Source: Pseudomonadota bacterium
GTDB lineage: Bacteria > Pseudomonadota > Gammaproteobacteria > Nitrosococcales > Methylophagaceae
DNA: 64,000 bases
Reading direction: 5' to 3'
Assembly: GCA_030576275.1 (NCBI GenBank)
Contig: JALIBN010000001.1
Location: 14,421 to 78,420 of the forward strand
Shown piece after piece: positions 1 through 10,487 of this stretch. Each line of letters opens with the position of its first letter. The first letter of the stretch is position 1. Position numbers and translations under genes: made by a program. The notes under the pieces were generated by a model. The model was not told the origin of the DNA. It made no database searches and was given only the letters and a program-made list of their open reading frames with translations.

Positions 1-1060
1 CATTACTGGTTTTATTGCTTTAGTTATCTTTCTCGCCGTTTATTATCATGGTCGAATTGGAGAGCGACTGTACTCACTCATTAGTCCCTTGCTGGCTATA
101 GCGACCTATTTATTAGCGCCCATATTAGCGATCTTTCCCGCATGGTTTAGCGTTTTATCTGTGGTGACTTTGTTATTAATTCTGGGTGAGAAATCGGGGA
201 TAAGATGTTTTTCTGATTCATTTCATAGTGCTGAAATGGTGACCTTCCAAGTATTTGATTATGACAGGTGTTGTTTTGCCATGACTACCTGAACAGCAAG
301 TATACTGCCACATATCAGCATTACTTATTATCAAATCTGGCTGTCTTTATTGGTAGTATCAATTTTATATTACGTAAGCTATCTAGCTCAAGCCCATGTT
401 TTTAAATAAAAAGGTCTTATTTTTAATGGGCTGTTGGGTGGTTTATATTCAAGTACTGCAACCACTATAGTTTTGGCTCGACGTGCTCGAAATTCGGAAC
501 CTAGCCATCGCTTTACTAACGCGATTATCCTCGCTACAGCTATGATATATCTCCGGTGATTGTTATTAATCAGTTTCTTAGGACACAGTAGTGAGGCTGA
601 ACAATTATTATGGCCTTTTGCTGTGCTTATTATTAGCTCAGTGTGGGTGACAATGTATATGTCACGCTGCCATAAAAGTGGAACTATTGAAGTAAAACAA
701 ATGATGATTAGTCATCCTCTGGAATTTCGTACTGCCATAGTCTTCGCATTATTATTTATTCTTTTTGCAGCAATAACCCAGACAGTGCTAACGTAATATG
801 GCCATAGCGGCTTAAGTATCATGTCATTTATAATTGGTTTAACGGATATTCACCCATTTATGTTGTCATTGATGGCGGGAGGTTTTCAGGTGACTAGTAC
901 GCAAATAATTGCGGCTATTATTATTGCTACGGCGAGTAATAATTTAATGAAGGCAAGTTATGCGATGATTTTAGGACGCAATCGATATACTTATATTGTG
1001 GGCGTTTGGCTGATTTTATTGGCACTAATCTCGTTTATTTATGCCTTATTTATACTTTGA
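1..1060 (+). pseudogene. Degraded MgtC/DUF4010-family inner-membrane protein (3' part)
   Basis: Piecing together reading frames gives the C-terminal part of an MgtC/SapB plus DUF4010 membrane protein. Recognisable blocks are a FSDSFHSAEMVTF stretch near 225, GGLYSSTATTIVLARRAR near 440-490, HPLEFRTAIVFALLF near 710-760 and the final TM segments to 1060. The gene is broken by frame changes near 255-330 and by in-frame stops near 410, at 557-559 and at 794-796. From about 540 onward all pieces lie in one frame, so these are point stops rather than rearrangement. Its 5' end is outside the window. The residual protein would be hydrophobic and of no known function, and it cannot be made intact. 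Confidence 0.8.
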
Positions 1061-1115
1061 GGTTTGTGCCCTAAAAACGCTTAATGCCAGTACCCAGAAA
1101 AAGCCTAATCGCAGA

Positions 1116-1520
1116 TCATTCTTTGCGAGTGAATTTAATAATATGACGTCGATCGCGTTTATTGGGTCGGCCTTTGTCATGCCTGAAGCCTAGAGGTTGA
1201 TCTTTAAGCTCTAGTTGCAATTTTTCGCGTTTGGCCAAACTCTCATCACTTTCAACGTAAAGTAGCTGAGCTTCGGGAGCAGGGCGTCGTTGCTTGGCAA
1301 CATCTAATACGGTGATCAGGTGTTCATAGGGTGGTTTAGAAATAGTTAATACATCATCTGGTTTAACGGTTCGGCTGGGTTTGGCTCGATGATTGTTAAG
1401 ATGAACCTTACCGCCATTGATTGCTTCGACCGCAAGGCCACGGGTTTTATAAAACCGTGCGGCCCACAACCATTTGTCGAGTCTTTGGCTATTATCTTCA
1501 GCTTCAGGCTGTTTTGCCAT
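1116..1520 (-). CDS. hslR: Ribosome-associated heat shock protein Hsp15
   Basis: A 134-residue basic protein with an S4 RNA-binding domain at about residues 12-75 (RLDKWLWAARFYKTR, then AVEAINGGKVHLNNHRAKPSRTVKPDD). The Lys/Arg-rich tail ends near RPNKRDRRHIIKF. Length and motif order match Hsp15, which binds free 50S subunits carrying a stalled nascent chain and helps recycle them. It is followed by the remnant at 1-1060, which reads toward it, and preceded by a strong hairpin at 1592-1638 that separates it from acs. No heat-shock promoter was identified with confidence. Confidence 0.93.
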   Translation of the reverse strand: MAKQPEAEDNSQRLDKWLWAARFYKTRGLAVEAINGGKVHLNNHRAKPSRTVKPDDVLTISKPPYEHLITVLDVAKQRRPAPEAQLLYVESDESLAKREKLQLELKDQPLGFRHDKGRPNKRDRRHIIKFTRKE

Positions 1521-1591
1521 TAATTATTCCTATAAAACTCTGCTCTAACTGCACATGCAGGTAATTTTTGATATTCATTGCTAATGTTCCC

Positions 1592-1638
1592 ACAAAATCA
1601 GGGTGATGACGAATCACTGTCAATCACCCTGATTTTGT
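1592..1638 (-). terminator. Long inverted repeat, probable terminator of acs
   Basis: Perfect 16-bp arms (1592-1607 and 1623-1638; left arm ACAAAATCAGGGTGAT) flank a 15-nt loop. It lies about 60 bases past the acs stop on the minus strand, where the stem ends in AAAATC/GATTTT. It probably ends the acs transcript and shields hslR. The A/T ends on both sides mean it could act in both directions. Confidence 0.7.
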
Positions 1639-1700
1639 AGAAGCCCCACTAACTGTAGAAATTAAGAAACAATCTACAATTATGGCGTAATGACAGCTAG

Positions 1701-3665
1701 TTAAGCTTTACCTTGTAATTGCGGTATTATTGATTCATTTTCTAAGGTTGAAGTATCTTGCGTAATTTCTTCATCTTTGGCAATGGTTCTTAATAATCGA
1801 CGCATTATTTTACCGGAGCGTGTTTTAGGTAAATTATCGGCATAACGAATTTCATCTGGCTTAGCAATGGCACCAATTTGTTCACCTACCCAAGCACGAA
1901 GTTCTTGAGTCAGCTCTTCATCAACACCACCCTCTGGTCGGTCACCATTTAACACTACATAAGAAACGATTGCTTCACCTTTTATTTCATGGGGTTTACC
2001 CACTACAGCTGCTTCTGCAACGAGTGGATGAGCAACCAATGCCGATTCAATTTCCATCGTACCAAGGCGATGACCTGATACGTTTAATACATCATCAATC
2101 CGACCCATGATCCAAAAATAACCATCCTCATCAAGGCGTGCACTATCACCCGCCAAGTAATATTTGCCATCAAAATAAGGCCAATAGGAGTCTTTATAAC
2201 GCTGATCATCACCCCAAACGGTTTGTACCATTGATGGCCAAGGTTGACGAATAACTAAGTAACCACCTTGGTTCGCTTTGGTGATTTCATCGCCTTCTTG
2301 ATTGACCAGCGCCGCATCTATACCCGGTAGAGCACGAGTACACGAGCCTGGTTTAGTGACGGTGACGCCTGGCACAGGTGCGATCATATGAGCGCCTGTT
2401 TCAGTTTGCCACCATGTATCAACAATCGGACATTTTTCTTTACCAATGACAGTGTGGTACCACATCCATGCTTCAGGGTTTATTGGTTCACCTACCGTAC
2501 CCAGTAAACGTAGTTTCGATAAATCATAACTATTCGGAATATCATTACCCACTCTCATTAAGGCACGAATAGCAGTAGGGGCGGTATAGAAAATACTGAC
2601 TTGATGGCGTTGACACATATCCCAAAAACGACCAGCATCAGGGTAAGTAGGTACGCCTTCAAAGATAACCATTGTGGAACCAGTGGCTAATGGCCCATAG
2701 GCGACATAAGTGTGACCAGTGATCCAGCCTACATCGGCTGTACACCAAAAGACATCAGATTCTTGAATGTCAAAAACCCATCGCATGGTAGTGATAGCAT
2801 TTAATAAATAACCACCTGTTGAATGCTGTATGCCTTTAGGTTTACCTGTCGATCCTGATGTATAAAGGATAAATAGTGGGTGAGTGGCGTCAACCCAAAC
2901 TGGGTCACAATCAGCACTTTGGCCTTGCTCGGCATCTGACCACCAAATATCGCGGTCAGTTTGCATGCCGATATCGTGTCCAGTGCGTTTAAATACAATC
3001 ACTGATTCAACACTATCACAACCATTTTTTAATGCCGTATCTGTCGTTGATTTAAGTGGAATTATTTTTCCACCACGGTGACCACCATCAGCAGTGATAA
3101 CCATTTTTGCAGTCGTATCTTCAATGCGATCTTTTAACGAAGATGCTGAAAACCCACCGAAGACTACAGAATGAATAGCACCTATACGAGCACATGCCTG
3201 CATGGCGATTACCGCTTCGGCAATCATAGGCATATATATAATGACGCGATCACCTTGAGTAATGCCTTGTGCTTTTAAGGCATTAGCAAATGTACAAACT
3301 CGCGCATGTAATTGGCGGTAACTAATATGCTCTATGTCACCAGCATCACCTTCAAAAATAATGGCCGTTTTATCTGCATTTTTGGCTAGTTGGCGGTCAA
3401 GACAGTTGTAAGATGCATTTAATTTTCCGCCCGGAAACCACTGGTAAAATGGTGCATTGGATGAATCTAAGGTTGTTTCAAAAGGCGTTTTCCAATCGAT
3501 TTCAGTTCGTGCTTGATCTGCCCAAAAAGCTTGATTATCGACTGCAGCACTTTTATATAAGGCATCTAACTTGTCGGTAGTCAGCGTCGTAGCTTTAATA
3601 AAGTCTGCACTAGGTGGAAATTGGCGTTCTTCATGTAATGTTGATTCGATATTGTCTTCAGACAT
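1701..3665 (-). CDS. acs: Acetyl-CoA synthetase (AMP-forming)
   Basis: This 654-residue enzyme converts acetate, ATP and CoA to acetyl-CoA. The adenylate-forming P-loop [12 protein letters not shown] sits near residue 270. The acetate-pocket region [13 protein letters not shown], the hinge [38 protein letters not shown] and the C-terminal acetylatable lysine in [13 protein letters not shown] are all present. Length is typical for the family. A Shine-Dalgarno-like AAGG lies just upstream of the ATG at 3665. Upstream in the same orientation is an acetaldehyde dehydrogenase, so together they form an acetaldehyde-acetate-acetyl-CoA route. Separate terminators at 3812-3841 and 1592-1638 suggest separate transcripts. 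Confidence 0.97.
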   Translation of the reverse strand: MSEDNIESTLHEERQFPPSADFIKATTLTTDKLDALYKSAAVDNQAFWADQARTEIDWKTPFETTLDSSNAPFYQWFPGGKLNASYNCLDRQLAKNADKTAIIFEGDAGDIEHISYRQLHARVCTFANALKAQGITQGDRVIIYMPMIAEAVIAMQACARIGAIHSVVFGGFSASSLKDRIEDTTAKMVITADGGHRGGKIIPLKSTTDTALKNGCDSVESVIVFKRTGHDIGMQTDRDIWWSDAEQGQSADCDPVWVDATHPLFILYTSGSTGKPKGIQHSTGGYLLNAITTMRWVFDIQESDVFWCTADVGWITGHTYVAYGPLATGSTMVIFEGVPTYPDAGRFWDMCQRHQVSIFYTAPTAIRALMRVGNDIPNSYDLSKLRLLGTVGEPINPEAWMWYHTVIGKEKCPIVDTWWQTETGAHMIAPVPGVTVTKPGSCTRALPGIDAALVNQEGDEITKANQGGYLVIRQPWPSMVQTVWGDDQRYKDSYWPYFDGKYYLAGDSARLDEDGYFWIMGRIDDVLNVSGHRLGTMEIESALVAHPLVAEAAVVGKPHEIKGEAIVSYVVLNGDRPEGGVDEELTQELRAWVGEQIGAIAKPDEIRYADNLPKTRSGKIMRRLLRTIAKDEEITQDTSTLENESIIPQLQGKA

Positions 3666-3811
3666 GGTTTGGTTACCTTAGTATCATATAAGAAAAAGCT
3701 ACTTTTTCTAGCTATATTCCACCTCGTTTAAAGCGAGTCTGGGAATAAGATTTCCATAGGGATTATCGAGCTATATTATAGCCCGTATTTATCTGAGATA
3801 AATACACAAAA

Positions 3812-3841
3812 ATGCCCCCATAAGTTTCCTTATGGAGGCAT
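3812..3841 (-). terminator. Rho-independent terminator after the aldehyde dehydrogenase
   Basis: On the minus strand a 13-bp stem (ATGCCTCCATAAG paired with CTTATGGGGGCAT, with one G-T type mismatch) and a GAAA-like loop are followed by TTTTTGTG. It starts about 18 bases after the stop of the gene at 3860-5380. Confidence 0.85.
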
Positions 3842-3859
3842 ATTGTTTACTGGTTTTGT

Positions 3860-5380
3860 TTAAAAGAAACCTAGTGGGCTTGTACTGTAACTTACTAATA
3901 GGTTCTTAGTTTGTTGGTAATGATCAAGCATCATTTTATGTGTTTCACGACCAACGCCTGATTTTTTATAGCCACCAAAAGCGGCATGAGCTGGGTAAAG
4001 GTGATAACAGTTTGTCCAAACACGACCTGCTTGAATCCCGCGACCCATGCGATAAGCACGGTTCATATCGCGAGTCCATAAACCTGCGCCTAAACCAAAC
4101 TCAGTATCATTAGCGATAGCCAATGCTTCAGCTTCATCTTTAAAGGTTGTTACTGATACGACAGGACCAAAAATTTCTTCTTGGAAAATACGCATATTAT
4201 TGGTGCCTTTGAAAATGGTAGGTTCGATGTAATAACCTTTATCAAATTCAGAACCAACTTGAGCAATCTTACCGCCGATTAATAATTCAGCACCTTCTGC
4301 TTTACCAATTTCCATATAACTTAAGATTTTTTCGTACTGCTCTTGTGATGCTTGAGCGCCTACTTGAGTGTTGGTATCAAGAGGATTTCCGCGAATGATT
4401 TTTTGAGCACGTTCAATAACGATAGCGATAAATTCATCATAGATACTTTCTTGAATCAGTGCGCGAGAAGGGCAGGTACAAACCTCACCTTGGTTAAAGA
4501 AGGCAAGCACTGCACCTTCAGCACATTTACTGATGTAATCATCTTCTTGTTGCATGATATCTTCAAAGAAGATGTTAGGTGATTTACCACCTAATTCAAC
4601 AGTTGATGGAATAATGTTTTCAGCTGCATACTTCATAATAAGCGAGCCAACAGGTGTTGAACCTGTAAACGCGATTTTTTGAATACGTTTGCTGGTTGCC
4701 AATGCTTGGCCAGCTTCTTGACCAAAACCATTAACGACATTTAAGACACCAGGCGGTAATAAATCACCAATCAACTCCATAAGTTTCAGAATTGAATACG
4801 GTGTTTGTTCTGCTGGTTTTAAAACGATACAGTTACCTGTTACTAAAGCGGGTGCTATTTTCCATACACCCATTAATAAAGGAAAGTTCCAAGGAATTAT
4901 TTGTCCAACAACGCCTAAAGGTTCGTGAAATTGATATGAAACCGTGTTTTCGTCTATCTCACCCATCGTACCTTCTTGAGCGCGAATACAGCCCGCATAA
5001 TAACGGAAGTGATCGATAGATAATGGCACGTCGGCATTTAGTGTTTCACGGACAGCTTTACCATTATCCCATGTTTCAGCAACCGCTAGCATTTCTAGAT
5101 TTTGTTCCATGCGATCGGCTATTTTTAACAATATATTTGAACGTTCGGTGATCGATGTTTTAGCCCATGCATCTTTAGCGGCGTGAGCGGCATCAAGCGC
5201 TAAGTTAATATCTTCTTCTGTCGAGCGGGGGATTTCGCAAAAGCCTTCGCCGGTGACGGGACTGACATTGGTGTAATATTGTCCCTTAACAGGGGCTTCC
5301 CAACCGCCATTTATATAGTTACCATAACGTGGTTTGTATGTGGCTAATGAACCTTCTGTGTTCGGATTTGCATAGATCAT
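3860..5380 (-). CDS. exaC: NAD-dependent acetaldehyde dehydrogenase (ExaC/AldB type)
   Basis: This 506-residue aldehyde dehydrogenase is full length. Visible motifs are [19 protein letters not shown] (cofactor fold), FTGSTPVG, the general-base region [11 protein letters not shown] and the catalytic cysteine region [13 protein letters not shown] near residue 300. The two-cysteine C-T-C context and the N-terminal [13 protein letters not shown] are typical of the ExaC/AldB group that oxidises acetaldehyde to acetate. It is divergent from an AraC-family regulator, with direct repeats between them, and is followed by acs. This strongly suggests ethanol/acetaldehyde use or detoxification. The precise aldehyde is an inference. 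Confidence 0.92.
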   Translation of the reverse strand: MIYANPNTEGSLATYKPRYGNYINGGWEAPVKGQYYTNVSPVTGEGFCEIPRSTEEDINLALDAAHAAKDAWAKTSITERSNILLKIADRMEQNLEMLAVAETWDNGKAVRETLNADVPLSIDHFRYYAGCIRAQEGTMGEIDENTVSYQFHEPLGVVGQIIPWNFPLLMGVWKIAPALVTGNCIVLKPAEQTPYSILKLMELIGDLLPPGVLNVVNGFGQEAGQALATSKRIQKIAFTGSTPVGSLIMKYAAENIIPSTVELGGKSPNIFFEDIMQQEDDYISKCAEGAVLAFFNQGEVCTCPSRALIQESIYDEFIAIVIERAQKIIRGNPLDTNTQVGAQASQEQYEKILSYMEIGKAEGAELLIGGKIAQVGSEFDKGYYIEPTIFKGTNNMRIFQEEIFGPVVSVTTFKDEAEALAIANDTEFGLGAGLWTRDMNRAYRMGRGIQAGRVWTNCYHLYPAHAAFGGYKKSGVGRETHKMMLDHYQQTKNLLVSYSTSPLGFF

Positions 5381-5459
5381 ATATTTCTCTCTCTGGTTTA
5401 GTGTTTCTTGTTGTTATTTTTTATTGTTGTCAGCATAAATCTATAGAGCTCACATTACC

Positions 5460-5493
5460 TTGACTGAGAATCTCTATTACTTGACTTAGAATC
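5460..5493. promoter_or_regulatory. Direct-repeat operator between exaC and the AraC regulator
   Basis: Two 13-bp repeats, TTGACTGAGAATC (5460-5472) and TTGACTTAGAATC (5481-5493), match at 12 of 13 positions. They begin exactly 21 bp apart, i.e. two helical turns on one DNA face, as expected for tandem binding by an AraC-family protein. They sit between the divergent genes, 80-110 bases from the exaC start and just upstream of the regulator's own start. Confidence 0.7.
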
Positions 5494-5508
5494 CACATCG
5501 GTCACAAA

Positions 5509-6459
5509 ATGCAGAATATGAATAAATCAGTTACTCAACACGATACATTAGTTTCACAATCTTTAGCAAAAAAAAATTGCGACCAACGCCAGTCCTTGGT
5601 CGAAAATAAAATAGCCTTTGCGGGACCTGAATCAGAGCTGAGTATTTACGATACTTATCGAACAGCATCGCGGGTTGGATTACGCTCACAACAGCTGTTG
5701 TACTGTGGCATGGTTAAGGGTAAAAAAATCATGTATGGTACGGGTAACGAACACGGTGAAATATTTTTGCCGCATGAATCTTTTGTAATGCCACCAGGTG
5801 AGTTTGTTGAAATTGACTTTCCAGAAGCCAATGAAGAATCGCCGACCACATGTCTCACAATTGAATTTTCAAAACAACGTATTGAAACGATCTCCGAGCG
5901 TATGCGCGATCTCACTACATTAGAATCAATTAACCATGATTGGGAATACCAGCCTCACATTATTCATACCCATCACACGACAGGCACGCAGCAATTATTA
6001 GAAAAACTAGTGTGCTTATTTACGCAAAATCATCCAGATAAAGAAATGATGGTTGATTTAGGCGTATCTGAACTTGTTATTAGGCTGTTGCGGCAACAAG
6101 GCAGAGAAATACTCCTAAGTTACAGTCAACAATCACCAGATACCAGTGGTGTAATTGCCGCAATTCATTTTCTGGAGAAAAACCTCTCGATACCACTCAA
6201 TATTGAACAATTAAGTCGTCATGCCTGCATGAGCAGAAGTAAACTTTATGTTGAGTTTAAAAAACAGCTGGGTTGTTCACCGGGTGAATTTCAGCAACAG
6301 TTACGTATAAAAGCCTCAGCAGAAGCTATTAGCTCCGGTAAAACAATAACAGAAGCCTGTTACGACGTAGGTTTTAATGATTTAAGCCATTTCAGTCGAC
6401 GATTTACCCAGTTCTATGGTAGCTCACCTTCCGCTTACCGTCTGAAACATTATGGTTAA
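5509..6459 (+). CDS. AraC-family transcriptional regulator
   Basis: A 316-residue protein whose last ~100 residues form a two-helix-turn-helix AraC domain: NIEQLSRHACMSRSKLYVEFKKQLG, then ITEACYDVGFNDLSHFSRRFTQFYGSSPSAYR. The N-terminal ~200 residues are a non-canonical ligand-binding region resembling the AraC_binding_2-like regulators of ethanol, ethanolamine or acetoin genes. No strong ribosome binding site precedes the ATG, and a second ATG lies three codons in. It is divergent from exaC and probably controls it through the repeats at 5460-5493. The effector is not known. Confidence 0.88.
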   Translation: MQNMNKSVTQHDTLVSQSLAKKNCDQRQSLVENKIAFAGPESELSIYDTYRTASRVGLRSQQLLYCGMVKGKKIMYGTGNEHGEIFLPHESFVMPPGEFVEIDFPEANEESPTTCLTIEFSKQRIETISERMRDLTTLESINHDWEYQPHIIHTHHTTGTQQLLEKLVCLFTQNHPDKEMMVDLGVSELVIRLLRQQGREILLSYSQQSPDTSGVIAAIHFLEKNLSIPLNIEQLSRHACMSRSKLYVEFKKQLGCSPGEFQQQLRIKASAEAISSGKTITEACYDVGFNDLSHFSRRFTQFYGSSPSAYRLKHYG

Positions 6460-6629
6460 GAAAGTAAGGGCAAAGTATTATCATAGTAATAAAAATTCCT
6501 ATTTTTAAGTTTAAAGATAAATTTAGCCTAGCTCTCAAAGTTTAGCTAACTCTTCTAGTGTTCGACCAAGCATTTAAGTCACTCGATATAAGTCACGGAT
6601 ATAAGTCACATGTTACCCGCACTAGATCG

Positions 6630-6946
6630 AGAGAGCTTTCATTATTTATCTCTCAGTTTTAGATACAGACATTTATTAATATCTGCTGTAAATCATCGCA
6701 TGTGTTGCGCTAGTTTTAGTTATTAACACTTTCATCGATTCGATTATCTTGCATTTATTGAGTATTTCTTAACGTGATGCGCTTTATTCGGGCGCACTGT
6801 TAGCTTAAATCCACGAATTCACTTTTCTTCTTCTACTAGTGGTACTTAACTCGCTTGCCATTACCCAAAATGCTTATCAATTTACGATAGCTATAATTGC
6901 TCTAAGCTTGTTAGTCAGTCCAACTTGGGTTTCATCGCTCTGTTAG
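6630..6946 (+). pseudogene. C-terminal ghost of a CPA2 (KefB/RosB-like) K+/H+ or Na+/H+ antiporter
   Basis: One frame, read through stops, gives ALVLVINTFIDSIILHLL, then RDALYSGALLA, then an EFTFLLLLVVLNSLAITQ stretch, then YQFTIAIIALSLLVSPTW, ending at TAG 6944-6946. This is the order of the last transmembrane helices of CPA2 antiporters, where a GALLAQIGEFSF motif is expected. Here the Q codon is TAA, and another TAA sits where the family usually has Trp before RDALY. Everything upstream of about 6630 is unrecognisable, so the gene is mostly deleted. The section before 6690 is less certain. Confidence 0.72.
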
Positions 6947-7059
6947 AATTATAAAAATATAAGATAAACTGACAGACATCTGAGCAACCATTAGCCTCAA
7001 TATTTCGTCACAAACAATTAATCATGGCATCGCCTTAAAACTTCATATCGGAGAAAAAA

Positions 7060-8397
7060 ATGTCGGAAGAAATCAGCCTTTTGGTTGAGCGTCTTAATGA
7101 TGCAAGCGATGATGCACAAATGGCTGTTTTCGAAGAAGCAGTAATTGAGTTAGAAAGTAGTGAGCTGGCTTTTTTATTAGAGTCACTGCCGTTACCTGAA
7201 CGTCTTGAACGCTGGCAACAAGTGCCTGAAGAAGATCGGGTTGATGTTCTGGTGGCAATGCGTTCTGAACCACGTCAAACTATTTTTTCTACATTTGACA
7301 ATGAACAGTTACAAGCATTACTGAGCAATTTACATGCGGAAGATTTAATTGAACTGGCCGAAACGCTACCAGATTCAGTAGTTGATACCGCCTTGCATAG
7401 TATGGATGCTATGCAACGCCAGCACTATCAACGGTCAGCGCAATATGACGACTATCAAATCGGTCGTTACGTTGATCATGAGCTGATTATTTTGCCAAAA
7501 ACAGCGCGTGTTCGTGATGCGATGCGTTTGATTAAAAAATCATTACCGGAATATACAGATAGTCTTTATCTGATTCAGCGCAATGGTGATTATGCCGGTA
7601 CCGTAGCCATTCAAAAAATTTATTCAGCATTACCTGAACAGTTGTTAATGGAATTAAGTACTGAAGATCCATTCACTATCGCTGCTGATATCCATCTCTC
7701 TGATGCCTCTGAAAAAGTTGAACATTCGGGGCTCGCAGCCTTGCCAGTTATTGATGATAATAATAAATTATCTGGCCGGATTACCTTACGGCAAGCGATA
7801 GAAATCACCCGTGAAGATTATGAAAGTCAGTTAATGGCAACGGCGGGTTTGAATGAAGATGAAGATTTGTTTGCCCCAGTATTTCGTAGTTCAAAACGTC
7901 GTGCTACGTGGTTAGGTATCAATCTTCTAACGGCCTTTCTGGCATCCTGGGCGATTGGTTTATTTGAAGCGACATTGCAACAAATAGTTGCCTTAGCCGT
8001 GCTAATGCCGATTGTGGCTTCAATGGGAGGTATCGCAGGCAGTCAAACGTTAACCTTAATTATTAGGGGTATAGCCTTAGGACAAATTTCCAAAGGTAAT
8101 ATGTCACCGCTATTAATAAAAGAAGTCAGCGTTGGTGCCTTGAATGGAGTTCTATGGGCCATAGTCATAGGTGTTATCACCTCTTTTTGGTTTGAAAGTG
8201 TCAGCATTGGTTTGGTGATAGCGGCTGCCATCGTTCTCAATATAGTGGCGGCGGCATTCTCAGGCGTACTGGTACCTATAGTATTAGATAGATTTAACAT
8301 TGATCCCGCCTTGTCAGGGTCGGTCATTTTGACGACAGTAACCGATGTAGTAGGGTTTGTCGCTTTTTTAGGATTAGGCACATTATTTTTATTATGA
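7060..8397 (+). CDS. mgtE: Magnesium transporter MgtE
   Basis: A 445-residue Mg2+ channel/transporter of the inner membrane. The order is an acidic helical N domain (residues ~5-130), two CBS domains (~135-255, including the HSGLAALPVIDDNNKLSGRI motif) and five C-terminal TM helices (~280-445). The pore signature VLMPIVASMGGIAGSQTL is visible, and a further conserved acidic TM motif lies at TTVTDVVGFVAFLGLG. The length and all domains are normal. A CGGAG ribosome binding site lies about 7 bases before the ATG. No Mg riboswitch was recognised upstream; that space holds the antiporter ghost. Confidence 0.95.
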   Translation: MSEEISLLVERLNDASDDAQMAVFEEAVIELESSELAFLLESLPLPERLERWQQVPEEDRVDVLVAMRSEPRQTIFSTFDNEQLQALLSNLHAEDLIELAETLPDSVVDTALHSMDAMQRQHYQRSAQYDDYQIGRYVDHELIILPKTARVRDAMRLIKKSLPEYTDSLYLIQRNGDYAGTVAIQKIYSALPEQLLMELSTEDPFTIAADIHLSDASEKVEHSGLAALPVIDDNNKLSGRITLRQAIEITREDYESQLMATAGLNEDEDLFAPVFRSSKRRATWLGINLLTAFLASWAIGLFEATLQQIVALAVLMPIVASMGGIAGSQTLTLIIRGIALGQISKGNMSPLLIKEVSVGALNGVLWAIVIGVITSFWFESVSIGLVIAAAIVLNIVAAAFSGVLVPIVLDRFNIDPALSGSVILTTVTDVVGFVAFLGLGTLFLL

Positions 8398-8732
8398 TAT
8401 TGAACGAACGGCCATGTTCAACATTTTAAATATGATACAAATCGGAATAAGGTTCTTTATATTTTAAGAATAAAGAAAAATAAAATCATATTCAAACCGT
8501 GAATATTGTACTGGGCACTTATGCCAGTATTGCGGGCCACAAAAAGGCAGGCTTTTATATACTATCTCAGCGTGGAACTCTGTATCATGCCGACTGTATG
8601 TGGATTATATGGATAGTAATTACTCATCAATCAACTAACTAGATGAATTAATTTATAATACAAGGCGCGTATTTGGTTTCAACATGCACCTTTCTTTAGA
8701 GTGGCTGTTGGACAGTCTAAAAAGGATATTAA
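8398..8732. other. Intergenic stretch between mgtE and tamA
   Basis: About 335 bases. A plus-strand frame from roughly 8501 to 8645 can be read as ~45 codons (GTYASIAGHKKAGFYILSQ and onward) but matches nothing I recognise, so it may be a remnant or chance. The tamA ribosome binding site (AAAAGG at about 8720-8725) is at its right end. No convincing terminator was seen for mgtE. Confidence 0.4.
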
Positions 8733-10487
8733 TTGTTTAAACTACTTTTTATATCGCTCAAATTATATGTCATGGCATTATTGCTCGTATTTGTAATGGT
8801 AGCTCAGGCCAATGATGTAAAAATTAAAGTACAACTGTCAGGTGCACCCGAAGGCAAAACTGAAACCTTATTAAGCGGTTTAAGTATTGTCAGACAACAA
8901 AATAGTGATCGCTTATCTGCACGCCATATACAAAAACTCCACGAAGAATCAGAAACTGAGCTTACGCAGATGTTACAAGTGTATGGTTACTACAATGTCA
9001 AAATCACTAGTAAATTACACCAGCTTAACGATGATAAGTGGCAGGCTGATTACCAACTGGAATTGGGTGAGCAGGTTAAGTTAGCTAAAATTGTTGTGAC
9101 ACTAGATGGTCAGGCAAAAGACGATGTTGAATTCAAAAAAATTAGCAATAATTTTCCTCTTAAATCAACAGATGCATTTAATCATGAAAGCTACGAGGCG
9201 GCTAAAAAATTACTACTCCGAATCGGGGTAGAACGTGGATACTTTGATGGTGAATTATTGACGCACAAGGTTGAAGTAAATAAAGATAACAATACGGCAA
9301 GTATCTATTTAACCTACAGTTCTGGTGATCGATACTATTTTTCTGAAATTCAATTTCCAGCAACCATACTTACTAATGAATTATTGTTGAGGCTGACACC
9401 CATTAAGGCGGGAGAGCCTTATTTAGCATCAAAAGTATTGAAGTTACGTAACAATCTAACGAATAGTGGTTATTTTGATGCGGTGGCGGTTAGAGCCTTA
9501 ATTGATGAACGTCATGATGGTAAAGTTGCCTTAGATATCTCCTTCGAACCTGATGCAAGGCAACGCTACACCGCTGGTATAGGTTTTGGTACCGATAGTG
9601 GACCGCGTATAGGCTTTGGTTGGGAAAATAGGTACATAAATAAACGGGGTCATCGTTTATCAGCAGATTCAAAATTTTCACAAGTCACCAACAGTGTAGC
9701 AATGGATTATAGGATGCCTTTCTGGAGTGAAACAATCTCGGATATTGGTTTTAATACCGAATTTAAGCAAGAAAACACCGATACAAGCGAAAGCACGTCA
9801 TTTGCTGTCGGTAGCTATTATAAAACTAAGCGATGGGGCTGGAATGAAACTGGGGCACTCAAATTATTAAATGAAAACTATGATGTCTCACAGGATTCAA
9901 ATACCTCCTTATTACTAATTCCTAGTATTTCTTGGGCCAGAATTTGGGCTGATGACACCATCTATACTAAACATGGTGGCAGATTATCTCTATCGTTATC
10001 TGGCGCAAGCGAATCCGTACTGTCCGACACCTCGTTTGTACAAGCGGTAGTTAGGGGGAAATTTATTCATTCCTTAACTGAAAATGGTCGTTTCATAACG
10101 CGAGGTACGCTTGGTGTTACGGAGGTTACTGATTTTACTAGACTGCCGAGTTCTCTTCGTTTCTTTGCCGGTGGTGACAGCAGTATTCGAGGTTTTGATT
10201 TTGAATCCTTAGGTCCATTGGGTGACGATGGTCTAGTAGAAGGGGGGCGCTATTTAGCCGTCGGTAGTGTGGAATATGAGCAGATGATTGTCGGCAATTG
10301 GGGAGCCGCGATCTTTAGTGATTTTGGTAATGCGATGAATAGTTGGGATGACCCATTGGAATATAGTGTCGGTATCGGCGCTCGTTGGCGCTCCCCCATA
10401 GGTTTGATTCGAATTGATATTGCAACAGGCTTATCAGCAGATAACAATCCTATTGGTTTTCATGTTGTAATTGGGCCGGACCTATAA
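8733..10487 (+). CDS. tamA: Translocation and assembly module outer-membrane subunit TamA
   Basis: A 584-residue Omp85-family protein. It has an N-terminal signal sequence (hydrophobic to about residue 26, cleavage after AQA), POTRA-like domains at ~28-265 and a 16-strand-type beta-barrel from ~275. The barrel carries GIGFGTDSGPRIGFGW and the lid-loop motif FFAGGDSSIRGFDFESLGP. The start is TTG at 8733, chosen because AAAAGG lies at proper spacing and it gives a full signal peptide. The stop overlaps the tamB ATG by one base, so the two are translationally coupled. TamA works with TamB in envelope biogenesis, including outer-membrane protein assembly and phospholipid movement. Confidence 0.93.
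   Translation: MFKLLFISLKLYVMALLLVFVMVAQANDVKIKVQLSGAPEGKTETLLSGLSIVRQQNSDRLSARHIQKLHEESETELTQMLQVYGYYNVKITSKLHQLNDDKWQADYQLELGEQVKLAKIVVTLDGQAKDDVEFKKISNNFPLKSTDAFNHESYEAAKKLLLRIGVERGYFDGELLTHKVEVNKDNNTASIYLTYSSGDRYYFSEIQFPATILTNELLLRLTPIKAGEPYLASKVLKLRNNLTNSGYFDAVAVRALIDERHDGKVALDISFEPDARQRYTAGIGFGTDSGPRIGFGWENRYINKRGHRLSADSKFSQVTNSVAMDYRMPFWSETISDIGFNTEFKQENTDTSESTSFAVGSYYKTKRWGWNETGALKLLNENYDVSQDSNTSLLLIPSISWARIWADDTIYTKHGGRLSLSLSGASESVLSDTSFVQAVVRGKFIHSLTENGRFITRGTLGVTEVTDFTRLPSSLRFFAGGDSSIRGFDFESLGPLGDDGLVEGGRYLAVGSVEYEQMIVGNWGAAIFSDFGNAMNSWDDPLEYSVGIGARWRSPIGLIRIDIATGLSADNNPIGFHVVIGPDL

Noticed and set aside
2801-3081. Short frames inside acs on both strands
   Set aside because: They are frame shadows of a strongly conserved enzyme gene with no start signals of their own.
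8501-8645. Small gene between mgtE and tamA
   Set aside because: The frame has no ribosome binding site or recognisable family; kept only as a note in the intergenic entry.
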